A stretch of DNA of 64,000 bases, taken from contig NC_087062.1 of assembly GCF_963678635.1 (NCBI RefSeq), forward strand, positions 28,606,833-28,670,832, given 5' to 3'. This stretch comes from Symsagittifera roscoffensis (lineage: Eukaryota > Xenacoelomorpha > Acoela > Convolutidae). How positions within the stretch are numbered: the first letter of the stretch is position 1; each line of letters starts with the position of its first letter. A model generated the notes under the pieces. That model worked only from the letters and a program-made list of their open reading frames with translations. It did not search any database and had not been told where the DNA came from. The translations under genes and the position numbers were made by a program. Below, piece after piece: positions 12,146 to 22,418 of the stretch.

Positions 12146-12950
12146 GGAGAGGTTGGCGGAGAATTTTAGATATTTCGGAAGGACCTCCTCTTTGTTTTTA
12201 ACGAACTCCAGCAACTCTAAGCATGATTATTGTTACACAGAGGTGAAGCAGATTTCTGCAACACTTGCGATGCAAAACACACATTGCGCTACAAAATCGC
12301 GAATGAAAAAAGACAAGCAAAAAAATCCTAAAAAAATTATGTTGGAAAAAAAAACTTGACAAAAGTTTAAAAGTTACAGCTACAAAAACTTCATTCATAT
12401 TTGTATCGGATGAAGTTCAGAAACAGCCCTTAAAAAATGGAAAGCATTTACCAAGCAACAACAAAGGCGACACGTCGAAACTTTGGGTCGAAACTTATTG
12501 AGCCGAAAACAGTACTGTTATTATGAAAAATTTCATGAAATTTATAACTTTATACAAACTGAAACACAATCCCAAAGGGATATAAATTGCCCTCGAAATT
12601 ACGCAAAATAAGTTAACTAAGTCGATATAACTTAAACTGAAACTATTTGAATCTATAAAAAAAAAACGAAAAAAAAGTGAAAAAAGTCAGAATGGTAAAT
12701 TTACAATAAAAACCAAGCTTGATAAAAAAAAATGGCGTTTAAAAAAAAACAGAAAATGGCCCAAAAGAAACTAGAGCATTTTTTTTTCGAAAACATAATT
12801 ACAACATGAAAGGGCTTAAGAAAAGGGCTGCGAAACTAATTACTACTTAAGTGATAGAAGTGAAGATTCTACTTAAGAAAAGAGGATCCTTTAGAAGTGA
12901 TCCTGTGGACAAAAAAGTATACGGGAAAAAAGTCTAGTACCCGATTGTAA

Positions 12951-12973
12951 AACCCTTGCTTATCGCAAGGGTT
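12951..12973. repeat. 9-bp perfect hairpin, copy 2 of a dispersed family
   Basis: The arms AACCCTTGC and GCAAGGGTT enclose TTATC. Compared with 298-320 the terminal pair has changed from T-A to A-T, which preserves pairing. The upstream context AAGTCTAGTACCCGATTG matches copy 1. Confidence 0.55.
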
Positions 12974-13704
12974 AACAGTAGAACTGTATTGGCTTAGACG
13001 AAAAAAAATCAACAAAAAATCCGATGACAGTTATATCCGCTTTTTACGCTTGCCATTTGTAAGGTTTATCAAATTACAGAACGACTTTCAGCTCAAATAA
13101 AATGGTTTCAATCTGAAAGAAATTCCATAATTTCGAAATTTAGTCGAACAACAAGAAGCAGACAAACGATAGTTCGAAAACTTAAACTTTCTCAGAAAAA
13201 AAAATAAAATGAATATTTGACAAAAAAGTATTCGAATTCCAGGCCTTAGGTTATGTGATAATGGTCCTCATAGTTTTCTTGTTTCCAAAAAAGAGGAAGT
13301 TCATTTTTTACAGATCTGTAACAACAGCTGTGTTTAGGGAACAGTCTACCTGCTGATTACAAGTCACTTGCTCTCGGGTGAAACTTTATATGTATATGGT
13401 AATTTAAAAAATTATTGTGATCATTTGTTCAATAACATAAGGAATTTTTATGTTTTATTCCGATAAAATATTCAAAAATCACTTGTGGAAAAAACGCCCA
13501 ATCCTCATTTGCGAATCTAGTACGTAACTTGAGCACCTTTTGAATAAAGATAATAGTCAAAAAACCTTCACGGTCAGACCGCCACAAAAAAGAAATTAAA
13601 ATTCGACGAGTTTTTTCAGCAAATTTAAAGGTTTTTTTTAAGGCAAAAGATTTAGGATATAAAGTTTTATGATAGATCAACGAACAAGTTGTATGTTGCA
13701 AATT

Positions 13705-14045
13705 AAATAATAATAATAATTGTAGTTCCTGCGAATCGCAGAGGAGCTATCAGTAGGCCTTAACAGTCCTGTCGAGGATAGTCCATTTGTATTATCTCCC
13801 CACAATCCAGACAGTGTTATTTTGCTGAGCGAAGCTGTTTCTTGCGACTCAACGCCGTTTTTTTGCGTCTAGAACTTTTACGTGGTACCACTATTGCAGC
13901 CAAATTTGGTCAGGTTGTGGTAGACCTGAAGCTGGAGGTCAAGTGAGAGCTTGTCCTCACACACTATCATTGCCATGGCATGGAATCGAATACACGATCT
14001 GACGCTTTCAAAGTGAACGCCTTATCACTGAGCTAAGTGCCTCCC
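13705..14045 (-). mobile_element. tRNA-derived SINE with ATT-repeat tail
   Basis: Read on the minus strand, the head (about 14045-13975) has a Pol III A box (TTAGCTCAGTGATAAGGCG) and a B box (TATTCGATTCC) spaced as in a tRNA. A tRNA-unrelated body of about 250 bp follows, and the unit ends in (ATT)n at about 13706-13720. This is the standard SINE layout. The parent tRNA was not identified. I cannot tell from one window whether the body shares its 3' end with a partner LINE. Confidence 0.7.
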
Positions 14046-14620
14046 AAAATTAAATAGCTCGTGTAACTATAAAGGTAAACCAAATGTAACCGCTCTTCCT
14101 TAAATCTTGACTCTGAACAGCTAAAAGTTTCAGAACAGTTTTGAGCCGAAAACAAAAAAAAATTGAGCGAAAAAATGCCTACTGAAGTGCGTGGAAGCAT
14201 GAAAAAACAACAACACGTGGTAAGACGCCAACTGATCCGAAGACAAAAAAAAACAAAAGAAATTGTTGTCATAAATAAAATCTTGAGCGCTGAAGAGTTT
14301 CAACTTCAACTTTTATACTAACCGACCTGATTTTACTCCACACAAGACTAATCATTTTTTATTCCTAAACCGATGCAAAATAAGTTCACTCAACTGACAA
14401 AACATAAGCTGAAATCAGTTAGGCCGAATAAAATTCCTAAGCGAAAAAAAAACGGAAAATACACCAGTTAATCAACGACACTTCAGACTATAATGAAAAT
14501 TGCTGGAAACAAAAAAAAATATGTTATGGGAACTTAGCCATCAAAACATAAGCCGATAAACTTTAGTCCAACTATTCAATTTTTCCCCGAATAAAGCAAT
14601 TCCAGACACTGAAAAAAATC

Positions 14621-14690
14621 AAGGTCCGGTCGGGACTCGAAGCCCAGACCATAGGATGAGAAGACAACGCCTTACCTCTAGAACTCGAAG
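14621..14690 (-). repeat. tRNA-like sequence (SINE head or tRNA relic)
   Basis: The minus strand reads CTAGAGGTAAGGCG (A-box-like), then GGGCTTCGAGTCCC (B box), then GATTTTTTTC, a possible Pol III stop. It parallels 125-190. A full cloverleaf could not be folded by eye. Confidence 0.4.
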
Positions 14691-14790
14691 TGCTGAAAAC
14701 GTGCCTGGAAGTTTCTAACAATCCATAATAAAGCATCATCGATTTCAATAACAAAGCTGTAAGAAAAACTTAACGGGAATAAATTAAAAG

Positions 14791-14810
14791 ACACTTGCTC
14801 TCGCAAGTGT
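14791..14810. repeat. 8-bp perfect hairpin, copy 3 of a dispersed family
   Basis: The arms ACACTTGC and GCAAGTGT surround a four-base loop. Against copies 1 and 2 an internal C-G pair has become A-T, again on both arms. More decayed relatives lie near 13361-13380 and 15624-15642. Confidence 0.5.
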
Positions 14811-15004
14811 AACTATACTAAATAACTCGTTAAACTAAAACAAACCCATTCATTGGAAAGTAAGCCTACAACTAGATAACATAAATTCCACTTAAAACAG
14901 CCAATCAAAGATTGGAAAAGTTTAAGAACGCAAGTAAACATAAAAAAACACTGACTTTCTAGAAAAAATCTCAACTTTCGAATTTCAAAGAAAAAAATAG
15001 ATGC

Positions 15005-15370
15005 CCTTTAAGCTCTTTGAATTTCTAGAACAATTTATGATGGGCGCTTTTTTGATAACACGAACCCAACTACAGAAAACTGGATCAATAGGCAAAGTTT
15101 TTATTCCGCTGGAAATCTAAAAACTAAATTCCACTTTTGAAACTAGAAATCGTTCACGCTTTTTTTCGCGCCACTTCCACGTTTGTATTTGGAGAGTGCT
15201 ATTTACGTCACTTCCAGCCGATGGGTTTCAATTGAATTCAAAAAATGCATATATCATTCAAAATTGTATCAATATGTATGAAGGCACATCTGTAGTTAAG
15301 ACTTTTCCAGAAAAAAAAACAAAAAAAAACAGCAAGACCTATATAAAAGTCTTCAGTACGTTCATTAATC
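15005..15370. repeat. TATA-bearing dispersed repeat, third full copy
   Basis: It carries the same ordered blocks as 10865-11480: AGCTCTTTGAATTTCTAGAA, CCCAACTACAGAAAACTGGA, TTTTTTTCGCGCCACTTC and CCTATATAAAAGTCTTCAG. Its boundaries are approximate. Confidence 0.5.
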
Positions 15371-16869
15371 TTAAAAACTGAAAATGAACAGATCGAAATT
15401 AGGACGCAAGGTATTGAAATAAAAAAAGTGCAAGGCAAGAAATTAAAAAAAGCAATTTGGAAATAAGATTATTCGAAAAAATAATTACTGCTTAAAATGA
15501 ATTATTTTATTCATGTTTTCAATTTTTGAGCATCTCAGCCGCCTGCATGTGAAAATAACTGCACGTTTTTTAAACAGATTTGTAAAAACAAATTGGTTAC
15601 GTGAAAAAAGGCTAGTTCCTGGTATACTTGCTCTCGCAGTTGCAAAAAAAAAGACCACTTGGTGTTTTTTAAATTTATATCAGAAAAAATTTAGTTTAAT
15701 TCTGAAGCACTTGCTTTTTTCACAATTTTGCGGCTAACCATTATTAATTAACCAGTGGATGACTCTTGCTTTGTGATTGTCAGCCATTAATTCCAAACTT
15801 TATTAGATGTCTAATATTGTTGTGAAAACAATTTTTCGAACTTTTGAACATGGGCACTATACTATGACAATATCTCGCAAAATCAATGGCCCTAAACTGA
15901 GTTTATTAAAATACAGCAAAGTTCTAGCCTGATTTTGAAGCGATCTCCTGAATTGAATATAGTCGTGACTGAATGTTGTGTTATAAGATTGTATACTTGT
16001 CCTCCTTGTAAAGACAAATGTCTGATTCGCAAGAGCCTTTTGAATTGTTCCGATGTGCGTCTCGAAGGCTTCCATTTCACCTCCATATAAGATTTGAGGG
16101 TATCGCGAGTCTTTTTGAGACGCAGTTTTCTTCTTGGCATTTCGAGGAGACAGTTGCTTTGGATTGCTTTGAGCACCCTGTGATGCATTCTGACTCTTGG
16201 CGTGAGCAGAACTCATCCATAAATCTTGAATATATATTTTCTAAACAGTCAGGTAACATACACTTATCATCTTACCCCAATCAGAAGTAGCGGCTCACCT
16301 CTATCGAAATTCCGACAGAAAAAGAGAAAAAAGAGAGAATAATGTCGACAGACGACAGAAAAAGAGAAGTGTCAAAGAAGTCAAGGAATCCACAAAAAAA
16401 ACTAATTGACTTGTTGGCCTTCCGATAAAACATTTATAATAACAATAATAACAAGGATAGCCGGTTCCTATGTAAGTAGCACAGAATGTTCAGACCATAG
16501 TCTTATTGACAAATAAAATTTCGTGGCATTCGACCAAAATGACCTGAAATGCATGTCAACGAAATTTCATTGTGATCAGTTTGCGGGAAGATTGACTGTT
16601 TTGGACAATCGACAAAGTTAATCGTTCCCTTGAACGAATTCGGAGGACTCAATTTGGATGGACGGAATCATTTTTGTTCCGACTTTCAAAGAATATTAAT
16701 GCTCGGAGTGGTTTTTTTTATTCGCTAAATTTTCACAGATCGAAGTAGAAATTTTCAACATAGTTTTTTTATACCTCATTGAAGATATCGACTTCCTGAT
16801 TTGAAAAGTAAAAAATATTTTCACCTCAAATTATTTTTGGGAAAGTTCTGGGGGTTTGTGTAAATTTAG
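15371..16869. other. Mostly unassigned intergenic DNA
   Basis: The less AT-rich stretch 15.86-16.26 kb has overlapping minus-strand frames of 119 and 98 codons with no known motif; it could be an old exon, but support is too weak to call a gene. A segment near 16515-16600 (GCATTCGACCAAAATGACC) resembles blocks inside the LTR that starts at 16870, so another LTR relic may lie here. Confidence 0.3.
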
Positions 16870-17213
16870 TGTAACATTCGCCCAAACACTACACAGTGAC
16901 GGAGCATAGAAAAAGTACCTTTAGACGACTGGCCGGCGTCAGTTACCTATATTCCACTCGTTTTTCACCGTCTCGACCTAGTCAGTTGATCATCTGGTCT
17001 GTTTAGGGCTAAGTAAAAAGTTACTATTTGTGACATTCGACCAGAATGGACGAAAATGCAATTTCGAATTCGTAGCCGCTGACCTGGAGGATTAACGATT
17101 TTAGCGGATTAGCGACTTTATTTGAACGATTAGACGAATCGTGAAGGTCAGAATATTCTGGAAATTTTAATTTTTAATAATTCGATTTGTGACGTCACAC
17201 TTCCGAGAAATGA
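16870..17213 (+). mobile_element. Plus-strand giant Ty3/gypsy element: start of the 5' LTR
   Basis: It begins with TGTAACATTCGCCC, the exact reverse complement of the LTR end at 46152-46165, so the two are the ends of one LTR. The stretch 16870 to about 17010 is a diverged inverted match of about 46020-46165. The stretch 17030-17213 is a diverged direct match of 45247-45445. It is cut at 17213 by the minus-strand element; the last four bases, ATGA, are its target duplication. With 45048-46165 the LTR totals about 1.46 kb. Confidence 0.75.
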
Positions 17214-17691
17214 TGTAACAGTCGCCTACTTCGGTCTCATATGAGGCTTAAGAAAAATAGGCCCTATAACCATTGGCTCAAGAGTCAGGGACACTATCTC
17301 TTGTGTTTTTCTACCTCAAAAACATTAGCCTAATTGTTGTGATAAACTTATTAAATAGATTTGTTATGTTTGATGTTTGTGCCTGTATGTGGAGCGCCCT
17401 CTGAGGGATTTTAGAGACAGGTCTGTCAAGTGGCTTTCTGTGGGGAGGTGGGGAACTGGAACTGGCTTGAGAAGTCTGGTGGTGCGCCGCTGAACCTACT
17501 GAGCTCGGGTGAGATTGTTCCTTGTTTTTGATTTTTAACCTTTATGCTGCCTTTTAACCTTTTAAATTAATTTAGTTGTCTTTTTTTTTATTTGCTGATT
17601 TGTAAAATTCCCACTAACCGCTTATCATGGGTTAGTTCAGTCCCCTAAAGTCCAGTCAAAATCCTTTTTTTTACCTTTATGCTGCGTCAAG

Positions 17692-18621
17692 ATGAGGAAA
17701 AACAACAAAGAGTGTACAAGCAAAGATTGCTTAAAACCTTCAGGACTGATAAATTGGATTAAATGTGATTGTTGTTCTAGTTGGTATCATATCAGTTGTG
17801 TAAATATTTCTCTTAGCGACTCTAAGAAAACCCAATGGTTTCAGTGTCCTTTATGCGTTGATGTAAAATCTGTTAATAAAGCAACAATAGGTAATGATTT
17901 AGTGCTAGACAATTATGTTAATACAGCCATCTCAAATGTCCGAGTACTCAAGAGAGTACCAAAAGACTCGCGTGTTCCCTTGGCGGAAAATCTGTCGGAC
18001 AAAATAAATGACATCGTCTACAATGTAGAAGATGTTACAAAATGGCTAATTTTTTTAACGTCGTTCTTGTTTTTTTTGGAGCAACCGAAAAGAAGTGGAC
18101 GCAAACAGACCGCAAGCATGAGCTCTTTGATAAATAAAAAAATTCGAGCAAATGACGTGTCACTTCCAAAACCCCATCCCCAAGTTTCAAGCCCGCCTCT
18201 GAGTGACCTCGAGCAGAGAATAAAGTTAATAAGTAGTAAGCTCGATGAAGGAAATGTAAAGGGAGGAATAAGGCTTGCTGCTTCGGATGACAAAATAGCT
18301 CCTTTTTCAACTGATAACTATCAAAAATTGTTATCTAAGCACCCGCAGCGAGCCAAATTTGCAGCTCCAAATCCAGAAAAGTTGGATAGTTTTTTTGTAA
18401 CCGATTTCGACCTATACAAAGCGATAATGTCCTTTCCAAACGGATCAGCAGCAGGTCCTGATAAAATATTTCCTCAAATTTTTAAAGATCTTGTTAGTAA
18501 GTCGAATGGCAGTGCAGGACTTAATTTTCTGAAATCGCTTACTAAGCTGATAAACCTCATTGGAGATGGCAAAATACCGGAACCACTAAGACCTCGAGCA
18601 GAGAATAAAGTTAATAAGTAG
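17692..18621 (+). pseudogene. RLE-type LINE protein, N-terminal part (frame broken)
   Basis: It starts at the first ATG after the 5' leader. Residues about 8-60 form a C4HC3 PHD-like finger (C..C, then KCDCCSSWYHISC, then W.CPLC). A low-complexity linker follows, then the start of the RT region (FVTDFDLYKAIMSFPNGSAA). The frame is correct up to the duplication junction at about 18590, after which it runs into the repeated segment in the wrong frame and stops at 18621. The PHD finger may bind chromatin or RNA; its role in such elements is not established. Confidence 0.8.
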
Positions 18622-18979
18622 TAAGCTCGATGAAGGAAATGTAAAGGGAGGAATAAGGCTTGCTGCTTCGGATGACAAAATAGCTCCTTTTTCAACTGAT
18701 AACTATCAAAAATTGTTATCTAAGCACCCGCAGCGAGCCAAATTTGCAGCTCCAAATCCAGAAAAGTTGGATAGTTTTTTTGTAACCGATTTCGACCTAT
18801 ACAAAGCGATAATGTCCTTTCCAAACGGATCAGCAGCAGGTCCTGATAAAATATTTCCTCAAATTTTTAAAGATCTTGTTAGTAAGTCGAATGGCAGTGC
18901 AGGACTTAATTTTCTGAAATCGCTTACTAAGCTGATAAACCTCATTGGAGATGGCAAAATACCAGAACCACTAAGACCT
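18205..18979 (+). repeat. 385-bp tandem duplication inside the LINE gene
   Basis: The copies start at 18205 and 18590, each ending at GACCT, with a single base difference noticed (CCGGAACC against CCAGAACC). 385 is not a multiple of three, so the second copy shifts the frame. If one copy is discounted, the reading frame 17692-20977 has a length divisible by three and would be one open frame of about 966 codons. The near-identity shows the duplication is recent. Confidence 0.9.
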
Positions 18980-20977
18980 TTCTTTTTTGGCGCAAAGCTT
19001 ATCGCCCTCATAAAAATAGACGCAGGGTTGAGACCGATTGCCATAGGCAACACGCTGAGACGTATCGCGTCTAAATGCGCTGGAAGCAAGGCCCTCTCCG
19101 AGCGACAAAATTTTTTCGGAAACGTACAGGTAGGATGCGGTACCAAACGAGGAGCAGAAATAGCTGCGCACTCGTTTCGAAACCTAATTGAACGCGACGA
19201 CAATCCAAAATGTACTGTTCTTTTAAAACTAGATTTTAAGAATGCCTTTAACTCTTTAAACAGAGAAACAATGCTGAATCATGTTTTTTCAAATCGCCCC
19301 GAATTATATAATTACACCCATTGCGCGTATGCTAAACCTAGTTACCTTTTTTACGGAAGCTCTGTCATAATGTCAGAAGACGGAACTCAGCAAGGTGATC
19401 CTGAAGCCCCACCCCTTTTTGCGGAAACAATTCATACACTAGTCAAACAGTTGGAGTCGAAAATTAACATCTGGTATTTAGATGATGGGAATTTAGCCGA
19501 CGACTATAAGGTAGTACTCCGGGACCTTAAAAACATTCTGAAATCGGAACAAATTTACGGCCTAAGCTTAAACACTGAGAAGTGTGAACTTTGTTTTTTG
19601 GGACCGACTACTAGTACACAGTATAATTCAATTTTAACACAATTTCGAAAAATATGCCCCAAAATAAAAATAAAAACAAAAGAAGAACTCCTCATTTTAG
19701 GATCTCCAATCGGCGAACTTTGCCGAAAAGAATTACTCGACGAAAAAATTAGGGAGCTTGAAAAAATCTCGGATGTCATTGACAAACTAGACGCCCATTA
19801 TGGTTTTTACCTTCTGAAAAATTGCTTTAGCATGCCAAAACTCCTATATTTTTTGCGTACGAGCCCTTGTTTTTTGCAAAATGATTTTTTGGAACGCTAC
19901 GATAAATTACTAAGAAATTCGTTATGCAAGGTCACTAACGTGAAAATGGATGATAACCAGTTTTTACAAGCAGTTCTCCCGGCAGCCAAAGGTGGCTTGG
20001 GCGTTTCTTCCGCTCGTCTACTCGCTTTACCCGCTTTCTTAGCCTCAGCAGTAGGAGCGAAAGATGCCTTGAGCGAAATCTTTGGTTTGGAGCATGTGGA
20101 TGGAACCTATGATGATGCGCTTAAACGGTGGTTTGACCTTGGAAAAATTGAAATGGCTCCGGAAAATGAAATCCAAAAAAATTGGACGGAGCCAATTTTT
20201 GACAGCGAAATTGCAGACTTGATGTTACGACTCCAACCAACGGACGTGAAAAGGTTCAACGCGTTCCAAGATAGATTTGGATCCCAATGGTTGAACGTCA
20301 TCCCCTGCAAAAATTTAAGGTTAAAACTGTCGAACCAACAACTCAGAATTGCGATAGGACTTCGATTAGGATCAAAAATATGCGAACGGCATAAATGCGT
20401 GTGCGGAAAAGACGTTACCGAGGATGGTTGGCATGGTCTTTCTTGCCTCAAAAGTGCAGGGAGATTCTCTAGGCATTCAAACCTGAATGCCCTTATAAAG
20501 CAGAGTCTATCATCTACTCACATTCCGTCTGTTTTAGAACCACGACACCTCTACAGGACCGATCAGAAGCGACCAGACGGTTTGACGCTCGTTCCATGGG
20601 CTGATGGTAAGCAGCTCTTGTGGGATGTAACGGTAGTAGACTCCTTAGCTCCTTGTAGGATTAATGCCGGGTCTGTTTGTAACCCTGGTACGGCTGCCGC
20701 TGAAGCGGAAGAGCGAAAAATTGACAAATATAAAGATCTTGTAAATGATGGATATCTTTTTCAACCGCTAGCTTTTGAAATTCAGGGCGCGGCCGGCCCC
20801 AGCACAGAAGTTTTTTTGAGCAAGCTTTGTAAGAACCTAAGCATATGCACTGAGGAACCCAGAGCAGGCAGCTTTTTAAAACAGAGAATCTCCCTGGCAA
20901 TACAGATTGCGAACGCCGCTTGCGTACTCGGAACAATAAATGACAAAATAACTTTCGACGAAATTTTTTACTTGTAA
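18713..20977 (+). pseudogene. RLE-type LINE protein: RT, CCHC finger and endonuclease
   Basis: The RT motifs are in order: GLRPIAIGNTLRRIASK, KLDFKNAFNSL (motif A aspartate), GTQQGDPEAPPLF (motif B), WYLDDGNL (catalytic YLDD) and GLSLNTEKC. After the thumb comes a zinc-finger-like CVCGKDVTEDGWHGLSC, then the nuclease signature RPDG, 17 residues, WDVTVVDSL, matching the PD-(D/E)XK fold of restriction-like endonucleases. A conserved FLKQRISLAIQIANAACVLG closes the protein. All catalytic residues I can place are present, so apart from the upstream duplication this is a young copy. The true N-terminus is at 17692, not at the first Met here. Confidence 0.9.
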
Positions 20978-21930
20978 CACTTGTATATTATATTATCTCG
21001 TGTCGAGTTGCGTGTTCTTATTGAAGAAGCGTAACCCGTATCGATTTTAAATGAAAAGGACTTAAACACTTGACATCTTCTTTTATCATTATCACTTCCA
21101 TATCTAGAAAATTCCAAGGATTTTGACTGGAATACATGATGAAGGGACTCATGACTGTAACCTCGGTTACTATGATACTTTTTACCTTCTGATTACATCC
21201 TCAAAAACGGTCGGAGCCAATTCAGTTCGCTTGCGACATGAGACTAGAACCCGTTACAGCTTAAAGGCCACTACCAAAATATCCCCCCACTCTAGAAAAT
21301 AAGAACGTCCCCATACTTAGGTCTCGAGATACCCAACATACACGAACGCCGTTTAAAACAGAGTCGGAACAATCCGTTAAGTTACTTTTTATTAGACAGT
21401 GGGACTTTGATCCATTTCAGATGGATCAACCTAAAACTCGCTTTACCTCAACATAACAATCATAAAACACACTCGGGAAAATTAAATTAGGTACTTACAT
21501 AGCAGCACACTTGAGAACTAGAGGTAACTAAATTAGTAAGCAACTTGAGAATGATCGGGGAATTAAGTTTGATTCAATAAGTTCTAATCGAACAAGTTTT
21601 ATCTCAAGAGTGGAGTTTTGGTTCTGGACCATTGGGACACTTCGGTTGTCCACCTTTCCACCAAAGGCTCACTCTGGTTCAGCTAGATTCCGATCTTCTT
21701 TTGTAATCACCGTCTCCTATATCAAGATAAGACAGCTCTACTCTCGTGGTTTTTATTATTATCTTGGAAATTGCGAATAGCAATTTCCCGCTGTTTTTCT
21801 GTCACTTTCCCGCAATTGTAAATTCGGTCGTTCTGATTTTTTATTTTTTGTTTTCAGTTGTCGCGAGAAAACTGAGCATGACAGGCTCCATTCGAATTTT
21901 TGAAACAAGAAACTTCATTTCAAAACCACG

Positions 21931-22418
21931 TATTTTCGCGTTCCTCAAGGTCAAACTTCCAGTTATGACCGACTGGCACATACTCCCCGGACTCAAGATC
22001 GATGTCCTCATCGCGTGCTGCCGTCTGTCAGTGAATCCACAGAAACCCGAGTGTTACTCAAGATACAGTGCCAGTGGTCATTTACAGAAGTTTGCAGCAG
22101 ACTTAAGTTTATCTACACCCCAAAATTCACAACCATTTAAAATTTTCATACTATCGCTAAACAGCAATCAAAATCTGCACACACCTGCACCTGTGAATTT
22201 TCGCTTTTTGAGCTAGTAATTTAAAATTTCTTTTGTCCTATTCAATCAGGAAATTGTCATGCAGCATTTTGATTTATATAATAGATAAAACATATTAATA
22301 ACAATATCTCATTTGTTAAAATTTCTTTTTCGTGAACCTAGATTTCATCCAAGTTCACCCTCGAGCCCCCTTCCCTCTCAAGACTCAAGACTCTAGAATT
22401 TCCCTTTGAGCCACCTGC
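21931..22418 (-). other. 3' non-coding region of the minus-strand element
   Basis: No gene. It shares two compositional signatures with the rest of the element: CTCAAG repeats (21944, 21993, 22056, 22378-22390) and a CTCCCCGGAC motif near 21983. A pyrimidine run, CCCCCTTCCCTCTC (purine-rich in sense), lies near 22367-22380 but is not adjacent to the LTR. Confidence 0.5.

Larger units (their letters stand above)
17324..21198 (+). mobile_element. Non-LTR retrotransposon with restriction-like endonuclease
   Basis: It is flanked by the 10-bp target duplication CCTCAAAAAC (17314-17323 and 21199-21208); the unoccupied sequence is seen at the matching site near 44280. Length is 3,875 bp including a 385-bp internal tandem duplication. 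Its single gene encodes an N-terminal PHD-like finger, an RT, a CCHC finger and a C-terminal PD-(D/E)XK-like endonuclease, which places it with RLE-type non-LTR elements (R2/R4/NeSL-like) rather than APE-type LINEs. The 5' end has no poly-T and the 3' end has no long poly-A; it closes after the palindrome GTAACCTCGGTTAC. Confidence 0.85.
17214..21930 (-). repeat. 3' LTR of the minus-strand element, interrupted by a LINE
   Basis: 17214-17323 and 21209 to about 21930 together (about 835 bp) match 44180-45043 nearly end to end. The outer end is TGTAAC on the plus strand (GTTACA in the sense of the element). The inner end is less certain: 44180-45043 ends in CTGCA and carries a 16-17-bp duplication of a TTCCAAAACCACT block, whereas here similarity stops after CAAAACCAC. 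No strong polypurine tract is visible beside it. Confidence 0.75.

Noticed and set aside
15857-16216. A 119-codon minus-strand frame as a gene
   Set aside because: Two competing frames overlap it, there is no motif, and the stop pattern is unclear. Left as unassigned.
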